The notes under the pieces were generated by a model. That model had not been told where the DNA came from, did not search any database, and worked only from the letters and a program-made list of their open reading frames with translations. Positions 43,519-53,493 of a stretch of DNA of 64,000 nucleotides are shown here, one piece after another. The stretch lies in assembly GCA_963677655.1 (NCBI GenBank), contig OY782088.1, one strand, 5' to 3'. Source of the stretch: Saccharicrinis sp963677655 (GTDB lineage Bacteria; Bacteroidota; Bacteroidia; Bacteroidales; Marinilabiliaceae). Every line of letters starts with the position of its first letter. Positions within the stretch are counted from its first letter, which is position 1. The position numbers were made by a program, and so were the translations under genes.

Positions 43519-43665
43519 TCAATAAACGACGCAATTGAGGTGTCTGATGACTACCTTGAAAAATCAGACTATCTTAAATTAAGTAACATACAATTAGGAT
43601 ATTCTTTCAATACAGATAAAATTAGTTGGCTTAGTGACTTAAGAGTTTACACTGCTGGTTAAAGC
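43519..43665 (+). pseudogene. SusC C-terminal relic with in-frame stop
   Basis: The plus-strand frame reads AIEVSDDYLEKSDYLKLSNI, QLGYSFNTDKISWLSDLRVY, TAG, stop (TAA 43660-43662). It corresponds to the last strands of a SusC/RagA barrel, where homologues have DxSxLRLKNxxLGY and LRVYxxGQNLFTxTxYxGxDPE. The stop replaces the Gln-Asn of GQNL. Reading then continues in frame into the next feature (SLLIITDYSGFDPSVNN). The upstream part of the gene is missing. Confidence 0.8.
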
Positions 43666-43962
43666 TTGTTGATAATCACTGATTATTCTGGTTTTGATCC
43701 ATCTGTTAACAATACTAAAAATATAGCAGAAAACTCTTCTTTGGGAATGGAACAGGGTTATATGGTGCGTACAAGGGCTGATGCAGATACCAAAGAAGCC
43801 AGGAAGAATGATTACTCAAGATTTGAAGCCGCAATAGAGAGTGGTGCCCAGGTAATTACCACAGATTATTATTTGCCTGATGAAAAGTTGGGTAATGATT
43901 ATCATATTAGCTTTCACGATACTATAAAAGAACGAATAAATCCTTTATTGAAACAACGATAA
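43666..43962 (+). pseudogene. Chimeric relic: SusC tail joined to PI-PLC (PI-PLC-C1 type) C-terminus
   Basis: The first ~19 codons (LLIITDYSGFDPSVNNTKN) continue the SusC relic. Without a stop it passes into MEQGYMVRTRADADTKEARK, NDYSRFEAAIESGAQVITTDYYLPD and ends DTIKERINPLLKQR. The RTRADADTxEAR...SRxxAAxxSGAQxxxTDYY block is, as I recall it, the C-terminal end of Ca2+-dependent phosphoinositide phospholipase C-like proteins of Bacteroidota. The join implies a deletion that removed the end of susC, all of susD and most of the phospholipase gene. The apparent start is a TTG inside the SusC part, so it is not expected to make a functional protein. Confidence 0.8.
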
Positions 43963-44244
43963 TACAGATTCTGCCAGGCCAATTAGGTGATAATAATATC
44001 AAATAAGGCGTACCAATAATCATTATATTTTGGATAATATACTGACAAGTCAAAGGTAGTTTTGTTGCGTTTAAAGGATATCATACAAATCTCAGCATTA
44101 GATGGAAAAATATGAAATGTTATAAAAGAATTAAAAAGTCACGTAGAAATTAGTTAAAGGTATTAAGCAGATAAACTAGTCATGATGTATAATGGCTTTA
44201 CGCTATCATAACTTAGTGTTAATGTAGTTACCTGATACTAGCTT

Positions 44245-44252
44245 TAACTTTG
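44245..44252 (+). promoter_or_regulatory. -7 box of the hybrid sensor gene
   Basis: TAACTTTG matches TAnnTTTG exactly, 18 bases before the chosen ATG. No good TTG was found at -33. The leader would be only about 12 bases. Confidence 0.45.
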
Positions 44253-44270
44253 CCAGTTAATATTTTTAAT

Positions 44271-47200
44271 ATGCGTTACTTTATTTCTTTTATACTTATT
44301 GCTATAGTTTTAAATGTATATTCTCAGGATCAATATAGTTTTAATCAACTAACTACATCAGATGGTTTATCAAATAATACCGTTTTAGATATTGATCAGG
44401 ATGAATATGGGAGAATATGGTTTGCTACTTATGATGGGCTTTCGATTTATGATGGGAACCGCTTTGAGGTTATAAGATATGAACCTAAAGATACAAAAGA
44501 GAATATTCCAAAGGGTCGAGCCACTGAAATATTAATTGATAAAAATGGATTAAAGTGGATATTATACGAGAACTATCAGTTAGTGCGAATATTAAATGAT
44601 AAGGGGGTTTGTAAAACTTATACTATACCGGAAGTCCCTAAAGGTGAGGATTTAGAAATTTTTAAGGGAATAGATAATGATATAATAGTAAAATCGGATA
44701 GTGCATATTTTACCTATGATTCCAATGATGATGTATTTAAAAATCTATATCCACCTTCGGAGGAAATCCAATATTTCAACCAAAATCAGTCAATAATTAA
44801 TTCTGTTGAAGAATATTTTGTAAGAAAATATCCCAATGTTAAAGTTCATGATGTAAAGATAAATCATGAACAAAACAATATTTTAGTAGAAACCCTGAAT
44901 TCAGGACTATGGATATTGAATGATTTTGATAAAGGGAGAAGTCTTAATTTTAATAAATTAATTAGTTATAATAAGCAGATTTCTGCCAATGAAGTTTATT
45001 GTTCCTTTATTGATAGAGAGAATAACTTGTGGATTGGAACTAAAGATTGTGGCGTGAATTTAGGACGAAATATGCATGCCTTAGCGGATGAGATAGGTTT
45101 TATTAGAGATAAAGGAGATAATTATAGTTTTAGTACAGTAAGGGCAATTATAAAAGATATTAAGGAAAAGATTTGGATAGGTACGTATAGCAATGGAATA
45201 GTTTCAATTCAAGACGGAAAGTGTAAACGGTATTCTTTGTCAAAAGAGAAAGGTGATGAATGGGACTGGATACGCAATATATATCAGGATTCAAATGGAT
45301 TTATCTGGATTGGTAGCTATGGTGGTGTGTGTAGGTTGGATAGCAATGGAGAAAATCCTAAATTTTATAATTTAAATCATACTCGTATTTATAGTATAGA
45401 GGAGGATGATCACAATAATATATTTTTTGGTGCCTGGGGAGGAATTGAATATTTGGATGCTAAATCACAGAAAATTATTGATTTGGATTCATTGCTTTCT
45501 ATGACTGGAATACATGTTAGAAAATTACATTTTGATAAAAAAGGATACTTATGGGTTGGAACTGAAAGTTCAGGAGTTTACAAGGTTGATGTAAAAGGAA
45601 GAAAGGTAAAAAATCATTATACCGAAGATAACATAAATCAAACCAGGTTATCCAGTAACAGTATCTTTGATATAAGTGAAGATAAAAAGGGTAATATATG
45701 GTTAGGAACCTTTGGGGGGGTAAACAAAATTAACAATAATGGTAAAGTTGATTTATTATCTGAAATAAATGAAAAGTTACCTACTACCTTGATATATAAA
45801 ATGTACTGGGATTCAAAAGATGCATTGTGGTTTAGTACAGCAACTTGCCTGGCTAAATATATTCCTGTAAGTAATAATGTTAGAATCTATGATGCCAGAG
45901 ACGGATTTAAACTTAATGATTATACCGAAGGAGCAGGTTTTCAGGATCGTTTTGGAAATCTTTATTTTGGAGGTAAAGGAGGCTGTATTTATTTTGATCC
46001 TGCAGATATCAGAATAAATAAAGAACTACCCAATATCTATCTTAGTAAATGTGTGTTAAATCATAAAACTGAAATAAACATTATGCATCAAAGCCTTAAT
46101 GAGTTTTCGGTGTTTACAAAAGATATTGATTTTGAATTGAATTCAGTTTTAATTAATGAACAGGGAAAAACATCTATAGCATGGGGATTATTTCCTTTTG
46201 ATAAAAAGTTTAATATTTCTTCTAAGAGTAATTTGAATATCCAATATAGTAATCTATCTCCCGGGAATTATCGTTTAATTGTAAAGGGAAAGAATGCAGA
46301 TAATCAGTGGTCGGAAGAAAAGGAAGTCTTGAGTTTTATTATTCCACCTCCGTTTTGGCAAAACTTTTATTTTTATTTGGCTTGTATTGTTGTACTTGCT
46401 ATATCAATAGTTGTTGTTGTGCGTGTTCGTTTTAGCATAATCAAGAAGAAAAATGATCAGCTACAAGAACTCATAGTACAAAGAACTGAGAAGATTAATA
46501 AGCAAAAAAATGATTTGCAGCGATACAATGCTGAACTTGAAGAGAAAAGTAAAAAAGTAGCAGCTCAGCGAGATAAAATTTTAGCTCAAAATGATCATTT
46601 AATTGAGATGTATAAAAAGTATGAGGAAGCAAATTTGTTAAAACAGAAGTTTTTTACAAATGTTTCTCATGATATTCGAACTCCACTATCGCTGATTTAT
46701 GGTCCATTGTCAGAACTTATTCATGATGAATCTATAGATGTGGAAGTATCAGACAAGCTGGAACGAATGATGTATAATGTAAACTACATTACTCAACTAC
46801 TGGATCAGATACTAGATAAAAAGAAGCTTGAAATTGGAGGATTGCAAAGAATTAATACTCATGGTGATGTGGTTGAGGTTTGTAAAGATGTTGTAGATTC
46901 TTTTAGAGATCAGGTTGAGGTTAATAATCAAGAACTTAGGTTTAGTACATCTCATACATCTTACCATTGTTTGTTTGACCATGATAAATTGCAACAAATT
47001 ATATATAATCTATTGGCTAATGCCACCAAATTTACTGAAACCAATGGAATCATAGATTGTGATTTAAAAATAAATGAATCTTCTTTTACAATTGAAATCT
47101 CGGATAATGGTATTGGTATTTCAGAAGATAGATTGGATTATATTTTTGATCGTTATTATCAGATCAATAAAACGGATGAAAATAAGGGGAGTGGTATTGG

Positions 47201-48158
47201 CCTCTCAATGGTTAAAGATTTTGTTAAACTCTTAGAGGGAAACATAAAAGTAGATAGCGAGCAGGGAAAAGGATCTAAATTTTCCATGACATTTTCATTG
47301 AGTCATCCTATGATATCTAATATTGATACTAATGATAGTGAAGTTGAAGAGCAGGCTGATACAGATACCATAAATAACGACAACCGAAAAAGTATTTTAG
47401 TAGTTGAAGATAATATTGAACTACAATTGTACCTGGCAGAACTTATTGGCAAAAAATATAATGTTGTAATAGCTGATAATGGAAAGCAAGCCATTAAAAT
47501 CCTTAAAAAGAATAAATCGTTTAGTGTAATTATTTCGGATTGGATGATGAATGAGATGGACGGTATTGCTTTATGTAAATATGTAAAGAGTAAGAGTGGG
47601 CTACATCAAATTCCATTTGTGCTGTTAACAGCAATGAAACAGCTTGAAAACCAAAAAGAAGGCTATGCTGCTGGCGTGGATGAATATATTTCCAAACCAT
47701 TTGAACCAGAGTTGTTGTTTTTAAAAATAGAAAATCTGATTCAAAGAAGTCTGGAAATTCAAAAAGCAGTTGAAGTTAACTCAATAATACAACCAAAAGA
47801 AAAAAATGAAACTTCCTTTGATGAGAAGCTGGTCAAAAAAATTGGAGATATACTGGATGAGGAAATTGGAAATCCAGAGTTTAATCAAACAATTTTAGCA
47901 GAGAAATTAGGTGTAAGTCAGATGCAATTATATAGAAAAGTTAAAGAGCATATGCAAGCTACACCTAATGAGTTGATAAGGACAACCCGTATTAAAAAAG
48001 CGAAATTGCTTTTAAATAAAGGAAACTTCACGGTTAATGAGGTTAGTTTTATGGTCGGCTTTAATGATCCAAAATATTTTAGCAGATGCTTTACTAAAGA
48101 AAATGGTATAAGTCCCGCTTTTTATAGGAAAGATATTCTTAGAAAAGAGACAGATTAA
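44271..48158 (+). CDS. Hybrid two-component system sensor/regulator (HTCS)
   Basis: A one-protein two-component system of ~1295 residues. Signal peptide MRYFISFILIAIVLNVYSQ; about 650 periplasmic residues with propeller repeats (DGLSNNTVLDIDQDEYGRIW, IYQDSNGFIWIGSYGGVCRL, ISEDKKGNIWLGTFGGVNKI) and a Y_Y_Y domain; one membrane helix near 695-722; His kinase with FFTNVSHDIRTPLSLIYGPL near 790-812; ATPase (NLLANATKFTE, DNGIGIS, GSGIGLSM); receiver domain with phospho-acceptor Asp in VIISDWMMNEMDG near 1088; and a C-terminal AraC-type helix-turn-helix from about 1203. ATG 44271 is chosen for the signal peptide. HTCS proteins normally activate the adjacent Sus-like locus when the sensor binds the nutrient, here the phosphoesterase locus that follows. 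Confidence 0.96.
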   Translation: MRYFISFILIAIVLNVYSQDQYSFNQLTTSDGLSNNTVLDIDQDEYGRIWFATYDGLSIYDGNRFEVIRYEPKDTKENIPKGRATEILIDKNGLKWILYENYQLVRILNDKGVCKTYTIPEVPKGEDLEIFKGIDNDIIVKSDSAYFTYDSNDDVFKNLYPPSEEIQYFNQNQSIINSVEEYFVRKYPNVKVHDVKINHEQNNILVETLNSGLWILNDFDKGRSLNFNKLISYNKQISANEVYCSFIDRENNLWIGTKDCGVNLGRNMHALADEIGFIRDKGDNYSFSTVRAIIKDIKEKIWIGTYSNGIVSIQDGKCKRYSLSKEKGDEWDWIRNIYQDSNGFIWIGSYGGVCRLDSNGENPKFYNLNHTRIYSIEEDDHNNIFFGAWGGIEYLDAKSQKIIDLDSLLSMTGIHVRKLHFDKKGYLWVGTESSGVYKVDVKGRKVKNHYTEDNINQTRLSSNSIFDISEDKKGNIWLGTFGGVNKINNNGKVDLLSEINEKLPTTLIYKMYWDSKDALWFSTATCLAKYIPVSNNVRIYDARDGFKLNDYTEGAGFQDRFGNLYFGGKGGCIYFDPADIRINKELPNIYLSKCVLNHKTEINIMHQSLNEFSVFTKDIDFELNSVLINEQGKTSIAWGLFPFDKKFNISSKSNLNIQYSNLSPGNYRLIVKGKNADNQWSEEKEVLSFIIPPPFWQNFYFYLACIVVLAISIVVVVRVRFSIIKKKNDQLQELIVQRTEKINKQKNDLQRYNAELEEKSKKVAAQRDKILAQNDHLIEMYKKYEEANLLKQKFFTNVSHDIRTPLSLIYGPLSELIHDESIDVEVSDKLERMMYNVNYITQLLDQILDKKKLEIGGLQRINTHGDVVEVCKDVVDSFRDQVEVNNQELRFSTSHTSYHCLFDHDKLQQIIYNLLANATKFTETNGIIDCDLKINESSFTIEISDNGIGISEDRLDYIFDRYYQINKTDENKGSGIGLSMVKDFVKLLEGNIKVDSEQGKGSKFSMTFSLSHPMISNIDTNDSEVEEQADTDTINNDNRKSILVVEDNIELQLYLAELIGKKYNVVIADNGKQAIKILKKNKSFSVIISDWMMNEMDGIALCKYVKSKSGLHQIPFVLLTAMKQLENQKEGYAAGVDEYISKPFEPELLFLKIENLIQRSLEIQKAVEVNSIIQPKEKNETSFDEKLVKKIGDILDEEIGNPEFNQTILAEKLGVSQMQLYRKVKEHMQATPNELIRTTRIKKAKLLLNKGNFTVNEVSFMVGFNDPKYFSRCFTKENGISPAFYRKDILRKETD

Positions 48159-48486
48159 ATAATATATTATCTAATGAATCAAACGAAAATGGGCAATAAA
48201 AAACAGAGAATGTTGATTACCCCATTTTTACTGCAATGTTAGCTAAATGTTATTGTAAAAAATGTGCGAAAATAAGGTGGATATTTCACCATTTTGTAAG
48301 AAATATCCATCATTCTGTAAATATTATCCACCTGTTTTAAGGCTGCCTCAAAATACATTAGCATAAAATTTTAAAAGTCAAATGGAGCAATTATTAACCA
48401 TTTACTGATTTTATTATCTGCTTTAGGTACCAGAGTAAATAATAAAGGATAAAAAAGTGGCTATGTAATTTGAGTACAATTTAATT
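48159..48486. promoter_or_regulatory. Regulatory region between HTCS and susC
   Basis: A stem AAAATGGG (48186) with CCCATTTT (48222) probably ends the HTCS transcript. Then a 21-bp direct repeat lies at 48291 and 48312: ATTTTGTAAG...TATCCAT and ATTCTGTAAA...TATCCAC, offset by exactly 21 bases. This is two helical turns and suits a dimeric AraC-type regulator. AGGTGGATA (48275-48283) can pair with TATCCACCT (48325-48333), or GGATATTTC with GAAATATCC (48300-48308), so two exclusive hairpins are possible. Promoter signals before 48487 are weak (TAATTTG at 48466). Confidence 0.5.
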
Positions 48487-51400
48487 ATGACAAAAATGAA
48501 AAAACTAATCTTTTTATTTCTTTCAGTTCTGCTTACTTCTATGAGCATTGCACAAACCAGGTTAACGGGTAGGGTGACAGATGCTGATGATTATCCTATA
48601 GTTGGAGCCAGTATTGTTGTTAAAGGAACAACAAATGGAACAATTACAGATGTGGACGGAAATTTCACTTTAAAAAGTGATCAAAATGAGGGTGTTATCG
48701 TATTCTCCTTTTTAGGAATGACTACCATTGAAAAATCTTTTAATAATAGTCAGGATTTTCAAATTAGAATGCAAGATGAGTTTACAACTTTAAATGATGT
48801 TGTAGTAATCGGTTATGGTACTTCAAAAAAAGGAGACCTTACAAATGTGGTTTCTTCTGCAACTAATATGGAGCAAATCTCCAGTCGTCCTGTTTCAAAT
48901 ACAGAGAGTTTTTTACAAGGAAATATTGCAGGGGTAACAGTAGTGAACCAAGGTGGAGATCCCACAAGTATGCCTAAAATCACGGTTAGAGGTATGGGTA
49001 CAATCAACATGGACAGTGAAAATGTGTTGTGGATTGTAGATGGTATGCCTTATGATGGAGGAACTATTAATCCTAATGATATTGAAAGTATTGATGTATT
49101 AAAAGATGCTTCAGCTGCTGCAATTTATGGAGCACAGGCCGGTTCAGGTGTAGTAGTAGTAACTACTAAAAGTGGAAAAAAAGGAAAATTATCAGTAGAT
49201 GTAGATGCTTTTACGGGAATTCAAAATGCAACAAACCTTCCGACACCATTAAATGCAGAACAACAAAGCTGGGCATATAATACAGCTGCAGATAATAGTG
49301 GAATGGATCGTTATGATGCTCATAATGCCTCACTTAATCCTTGGGGGGCAGTAACACGTACGAACTGGATGGATGAAATTTTTAGAACCGCTTCAGTAAA
49401 TAATTTAAATGCCAGAATTTATGGTGGATCTGAAAAAGTAACTTACAGTGCTTCTGCAAACTACCAAAATAAGGAGGGATTACTTTTAGCTACCTCTTCA
49501 GAAAGATTAGGGATGAGAATTAAAACAGACTTTCATTTATCAGATCGTATTACAATTGGTCAAAATATGTATGTGACTCATGAAGAGGCTATAGGTGCAA
49601 ATACAAGCTCTGGTTATTCAGGTGTGATTATCAATGCTATGTACATGCCATCAGCTGCTCCTGTTTACGATGACGAAGGAAATTTCCACGGTGTAGCTCC
49701 TGAAGATTCTGATTATGCAGGTGCTTATGGTGATGTGTATAATCCGGTAGCTTTACTGTTACGTCCAACAACAAAAAATCCTGTTACAAATATTAATGCT
49801 AACGTATACGGGCAGTGGGAAATTTTGGATGGACTTCAATATAAATCTGCTTTTGCAATTACACAAAATAAGAGCGATTATAAAAGTTTTCAACCTAAAC
49901 GACCTGAAAACGGTAGACCATCAGAAATGAATTATTTATATCAAAGCTGGTCGAACCGAAATAAGTGGGTTTGGGATAATCAAATTAGTTATACAAAGGA
50001 TTTTGGAGATCACCATATTGATCTGACAGGAGTATATTCAAGTCAATTAGCTAAATATGAGTATAATTATATTGCTGCTTCTGATTTTGCAAGAGAAGAA
50101 GATTGGTATCAATACTTAGCCAATGCAGGTCAAATTGATGATTATAGTAGTGATGCATACGAAGATGCATTAACATCACTTATCGGTCGTTTGCGTTACG
50201 ATTTTAATGGAAAGTATTTTGTAACGGCAAGTGTGCGTCGTGATGCTTCCTCTCGTTTATATTCTGATAATAATAGCGATATTTTTCCTGCAGTTTCAGG
50301 AGGTTGGAAATTATCAGAAGAATCTTTTATGAAAGATGTTTCATGGATTAATATGTTAAAATTAAGAGGATCATGGGGTAAAATAGGTAATATTAATTCA
50401 GCGTACTACTATTCCTACAATGTACCAATGTCTTCTCAGGATCCAACTATGGGTGATGGAGATGCGCAAAAAGTTCAAGGTTATTATGTACAAAAAAATT
50501 CTAATACAGATTTAACATGGGAGACATCAGAATCAACAGATTTTGGTATTGATGCTTCATTCTTAAAAGGAAAAATTGAATTTACAGCCGACTATTTTGT
50601 TAAGCAGACTAAAGATATGATTATGGAAACTGAAGTTGATTCACATAGTGGCATTTCTGACGGTGCTGATGTAAATGGAGGTATGGTTGAAAATAAAGGT
50701 ATAGAGTTGTCGTTGACTTATAAAGGTAAGATAGGTGATTTTCAATATTCTGTAAATGGAAATGTGTCTTCAGTAAAAAATACACTGAAAAACCTGAAAA
50801 ATTTTAATACTGAATATATTGCTCATGATGATAATATAAGAGGAACACTTTATCCTTATCGCTCAAAAGTAGGTGAAGAGTTGTATTCATATTATTTGAT
50901 TTCAAGTGCAGGAACGTTTAAATCTCAGGAAGAGATTAATAATTATACTTATGAAGGAAATTTAATTCAGCCAGATGCACAACCGGGAGACTTAAAATTT
51001 ATTGATCAAAATAATGATGGAACAATTGATAATGAAGACAGAACCTTTAAAGGAAATGCATTCCCAGATTTTACTTATGGAATTAACTTAAGCGGTAAGT
51101 ACAAAGATTTTGATATTTCAATGGTATTTCAAGGAGTAAGCGGATCAAAGATTTTTAATGGAATGAAGTTTACTACCTACAATGCTGCTCAGCAAGGATA
51201 CAATCTGGATAATCGTGTGTTAAAGGCCTGGAGCGAAGAAAATTCAAATTCAAATATTCCTATATTAAGATTAAATGATCCAAATCAAAATTTTGAAACA
51301 ACTTCTGACTGGTATTTAGAAGATGGATCATACTTACGTATGAAAAACTTAACGATAGGTTATAATGTACCAGAATCGTTGATGAGCAGAATCATTCAGG

Positions 51401-51552
51401 GATCTTCATTAAGAGTTTATTTATCAGGAGAAAACCTATTTACTCTAACTAATTATACAGGAATGGATTCAGAAGTTGGAGGTATTGGTATGGATATGGG
51501 TAAATATCCGGTAGCGAGAACTTTATCGGCAGGTGTTTCTCTTAAATTTTAA
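48487..51552 (+). CDS. SusC/RagA-type TonB-dependent transporter
   Basis: Outer-membrane transporter of 1021 residues without STN domain, as expected for a locus under an HTCS rather than a sigma factor. Signal peptide MKKLIFLFLSVLLTSMSIAQ, CPD domain (LTGRVTDADDYPIVGASIVV, SFLGMTTIEKS), the TonB-box-like DVVVIGYGTSKKGDLTNVVS, plug (GNIAGVTVVNQGGDPTSMPK, LWIVDGMPYDG, DVLKDASAAAIYGAQAGSG) and a 22-stranded-type barrel ending RTLSAGVSLKF. Near the C-terminus is the usual WYLEDGSYLRMKNLTIGYNV and GENLFTLTNYTGMD. The starts at 48487 and 48496 are both possible. It should carry the phosphorylated ligand captured by the SusD that follows 20 bases later. Confidence 0.96.
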   Translation: MTKMKKLIFLFLSVLLTSMSIAQTRLTGRVTDADDYPIVGASIVVKGTTNGTITDVDGNFTLKSDQNEGVIVFSFLGMTTIEKSFNNSQDFQIRMQDEFTTLNDVVVIGYGTSKKGDLTNVVSSATNMEQISSRPVSNTESFLQGNIAGVTVVNQGGDPTSMPKITVRGMGTINMDSENVLWIVDGMPYDGGTINPNDIESIDVLKDASAAAIYGAQAGSGVVVVTTKSGKKGKLSVDVDAFTGIQNATNLPTPLNAEQQSWAYNTAADNSGMDRYDAHNASLNPWGAVTRTNWMDEIFRTASVNNLNARIYGGSEKVTYSASANYQNKEGLLLATSSERLGMRIKTDFHLSDRITIGQNMYVTHEEAIGANTSSGYSGVIINAMYMPSAAPVYDDEGNFHGVAPEDSDYAGAYGDVYNPVALLLRPTTKNPVTNINANVYGQWEILDGLQYKSAFAITQNKSDYKSFQPKRPENGRPSEMNYLYQSWSNRNKWVWDNQISYTKDFGDHHIDLTGVYSSQLAKYEYNYIAASDFAREEDWYQYLANAGQIDDYSSDAYEDALTSLIGRLRYDFNGKYFVTASVRRDASSRLYSDNNSDIFPAVSGGWKLSEESFMKDVSWINMLKLRGSWGKIGNINSAYYYSYNVPMSSQDPTMGDGDAQKVQGYYVQKNSNTDLTWETSESTDFGIDASFLKGKIEFTADYFVKQTKDMIMETEVDSHSGISDGADVNGGMVENKGIELSLTYKGKIGDFQYSVNGNVSSVKNTLKNLKNFNTEYIAHDDNIRGTLYPYRSKVGEELYSYYLISSAGTFKSQEEINNYTYEGNLIQPDAQPGDLKFIDQNNDGTIDNEDRTFKGNAFPDFTYGINLSGKYKDFDISMVFQGVSGSKIFNGMKFTTYNAAQQGYNLDNRVLKAWSEENSNSNIPILRLNDPNQNFETTSDWYLEDGSYLRMKNLTIGYNVPESLMSRIIQGSSLRVYLSGENLFTLTNYTGMDSEVGGIGMDMGKYPVARTLSAGVSLKF

Positions 51553-51572
51553 TCTTAAAAATCAGATTTATC

Positions 51573-53147
51573 ATGAATTTTAATCATATAAAAACAAAGT
51601 TATTAGTTGCATTGGCTGTATTAACAGCATCTTGTTCCGAAGACTTTTTAGAAAGAACTCCTCTTGGGGCAGCAGGAGAGGCAAATTATTATCAAACTGC
51701 TACAGATGCAGAGTATGCTGTTAACTCTATGTATTACTATATGGGGGATGAGGATATGTTTTCACGTGGTTTTATGTGGTATATTAATGCCAGTGATGAT
51801 ATGGTTACCGGTCGTCCGAAATCAGTACCAGAAAATATCAAGAATTTTAACATGACTGGAGATGAAGGTTATTCAAGCTGGATGTATCCCCAGTGTTATA
51901 AGATTATTCGTCGTGCAAATGATGTATTGGTTAACGTTGAACCTATGGATATTGATGAGACTTTAAAGAATCGTTATTTGGGTGAAGCTTATTTCATGCG
52001 GGGATTTCACTATTTTTGGGTGGCTTCAACTTATGGAAATGATGTAAGTGGAGGTGTTCCTATTGTAACTGTTGATAATTACAAAGATACATCTTTTGTT
52101 CGCCCTGCTAGTGTAACAGATAATTACGCACAAATTGTTGAGGATTTAACTAAAGCAGCAGAGTTGCTACCATTATATACTGAATATTCTACAGATGATT
52201 ATGGTAGAGCACATAAGGATGCATGTTATGCCTATATTGCCAAAACCTATTTATATTGGGCTCAGTATGATAATACTAAATGGGAAAAAGTTGTAGAATA
52301 TTGCGATAAAGTCACCAATTCGGGATCAGGACGTGCTTTAATCGATACAGATAATCCAGCAGAGGATTATCGAAATGTATTTAAATATACCAATGATTTT
52401 GGATCAGAATATATCTGGAGTGTTGTTGGAGGTATTGACCGAGGAAGTAAATTACAAGGAGTAATGCTTGAAAACAAAGGTTGGGGTGTATACAATGGTT
52501 GGGGATATTTTATGCCAACACAAGAACTTTATGATGAATTTGAAGATGGTGACTATCGTAGATCAGTCACAATCCTTGATTTTGGTGATGAATTCCAGTT
52601 TTGGGGTGAAAGTAGAAGATACTATTCTACAAACTCATTATCAGGATTTCAATTTAATAAATACATGGATATTTATTCGTATGAAGATCCTATTGGTAAT
52701 GGATTAATTAACGCCAATGGTGATGCTCTTTACACTGTATATGATATGCCTCTTTTAAGATATGCTGAGGTATTGCTTATGAAAGCTGAGGCTAAAATTA
52801 TGATGGGTGAGAGTGCAGATACAGAGATTAATATGGTTAGAGACAGAGCCGGTTTAACTGCAATTTCTAATTGTACAATAGATGATTTAAAACACGAAAG
52901 AAGAGTTGAATTAGCAGGAGAGTTTGCAAATCGTCACCGTGACTTAGTTCGTTGGGGAGATGCTGAAGATGTTTACAGTCAACCTTTGCATGGTAGAATT
53001 CATACAGACAAAACTGACCCTGATTCTGATTATACTGTTGAGGAAATTTGGCCTGCACGTAATTACGATCCTGAAATTCACAATGTTTGGATTATTCCAA
53101 ATGATGTAATTACGAGTTCCGGAATATCGCAAAATAAAGGTTGGTAG
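51573..53147 (+). CDS. SusD/RagB-type nutrient-binding lipoprotein
   Basis: Surface lipoprotein partner of the SusC upstream: signal MNFNHIKTKLLVALAVLTAS with lipobox Cys, then SEDFLERTPLGAAGEANYYQ. Family helices are visible (YLGEAYFMRGFHYFWVASTY, KDACYAYIAKTYLYWAQYDN, LLRYAEVLLMKAEAKIMMGE, HERRVELAGEFANRHRDLVR) and the C-terminal WIIPNDVITSSGISQNKGW is typical. The 524 residues agree with the family. Aromatic residues are common in the middle section, but I cannot infer the ligand. A strong terminator-like hairpin follows. Confidence 0.95.
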   Translation: MNFNHIKTKLLVALAVLTASCSEDFLERTPLGAAGEANYYQTATDAEYAVNSMYYYMGDEDMFSRGFMWYINASDDMVTGRPKSVPENIKNFNMTGDEGYSSWMYPQCYKIIRRANDVLVNVEPMDIDETLKNRYLGEAYFMRGFHYFWVASTYGNDVSGGVPIVTVDNYKDTSFVRPASVTDNYAQIVEDLTKAAELLPLYTEYSTDDYGRAHKDACYAYIAKTYLYWAQYDNTKWEKVVEYCDKVTNSGSGRALIDTDNPAEDYRNVFKYTNDFGSEYIWSVVGGIDRGSKLQGVMLENKGWGVYNGWGYFMPTQELYDEFEDGDYRRSVTILDFGDEFQFWGESRRYYSTNSLSGFQFNKYMDIYSYEDPIGNGLINANGDALYTVYDMPLLRYAEVLLMKAEAKIMMGESADTEINMVRDRAGLTAISNCTIDDLKHERRVELAGEFANRHRDLVRWGDAEDVYSQPLHGRIHTDKTDPDSDYTVEEIWPARNYDPEIHNVWIIPNDVITSSGISQNKGW

Positions 53148-53493
53148 TGTACTACAATTAATAAATACATTAATCCATGGTGTTAAACCCTGGTTCCGCA
53201 TACAGGGAACCATGGATTTTTGTAAATTAATGATTGAAGAGAACTATTCAGTTAATATTAGTAAGATCTCAGAAATTAAATGGCATGGAGCAGGGATAAT
53301 AGAGTATCCCATATATGTAATTGAACTTCGCTATAAACATTGAAACAAGTGTGCTGAAGTAAGATAATATTATTGCTCTTGTGATTTAAGTTAAGGCAAA
53401 GCAGTGTCTTTTCAATTTGATACAATTAGACTTAAATCTTCCGACTTCGAATTTTTTTAAAGTAATTTTCAGAAAATAGAGAAATACAAATAC
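53148..53493. other. Spacer between susD and the phosphoesterase genes
   Basis: Holds the hairpin at 53173-53222 and otherwise AT-rich sequence with no gene. The phosphoesterase genes could have their own promoter here or depend on read-through. Confidence 0.6.
53173..53222 (+). terminator. Hairpin after susD
   Basis: ATCCATGGT (53173-53181) pairs with ACCATGGAT (53209-53217), with an inner CCCTG/CAGGG pair, followed by TTTTTG. It is a good intrinsic terminator or attenuator that would lower expression of the genes beyond. Confidence 0.8.
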
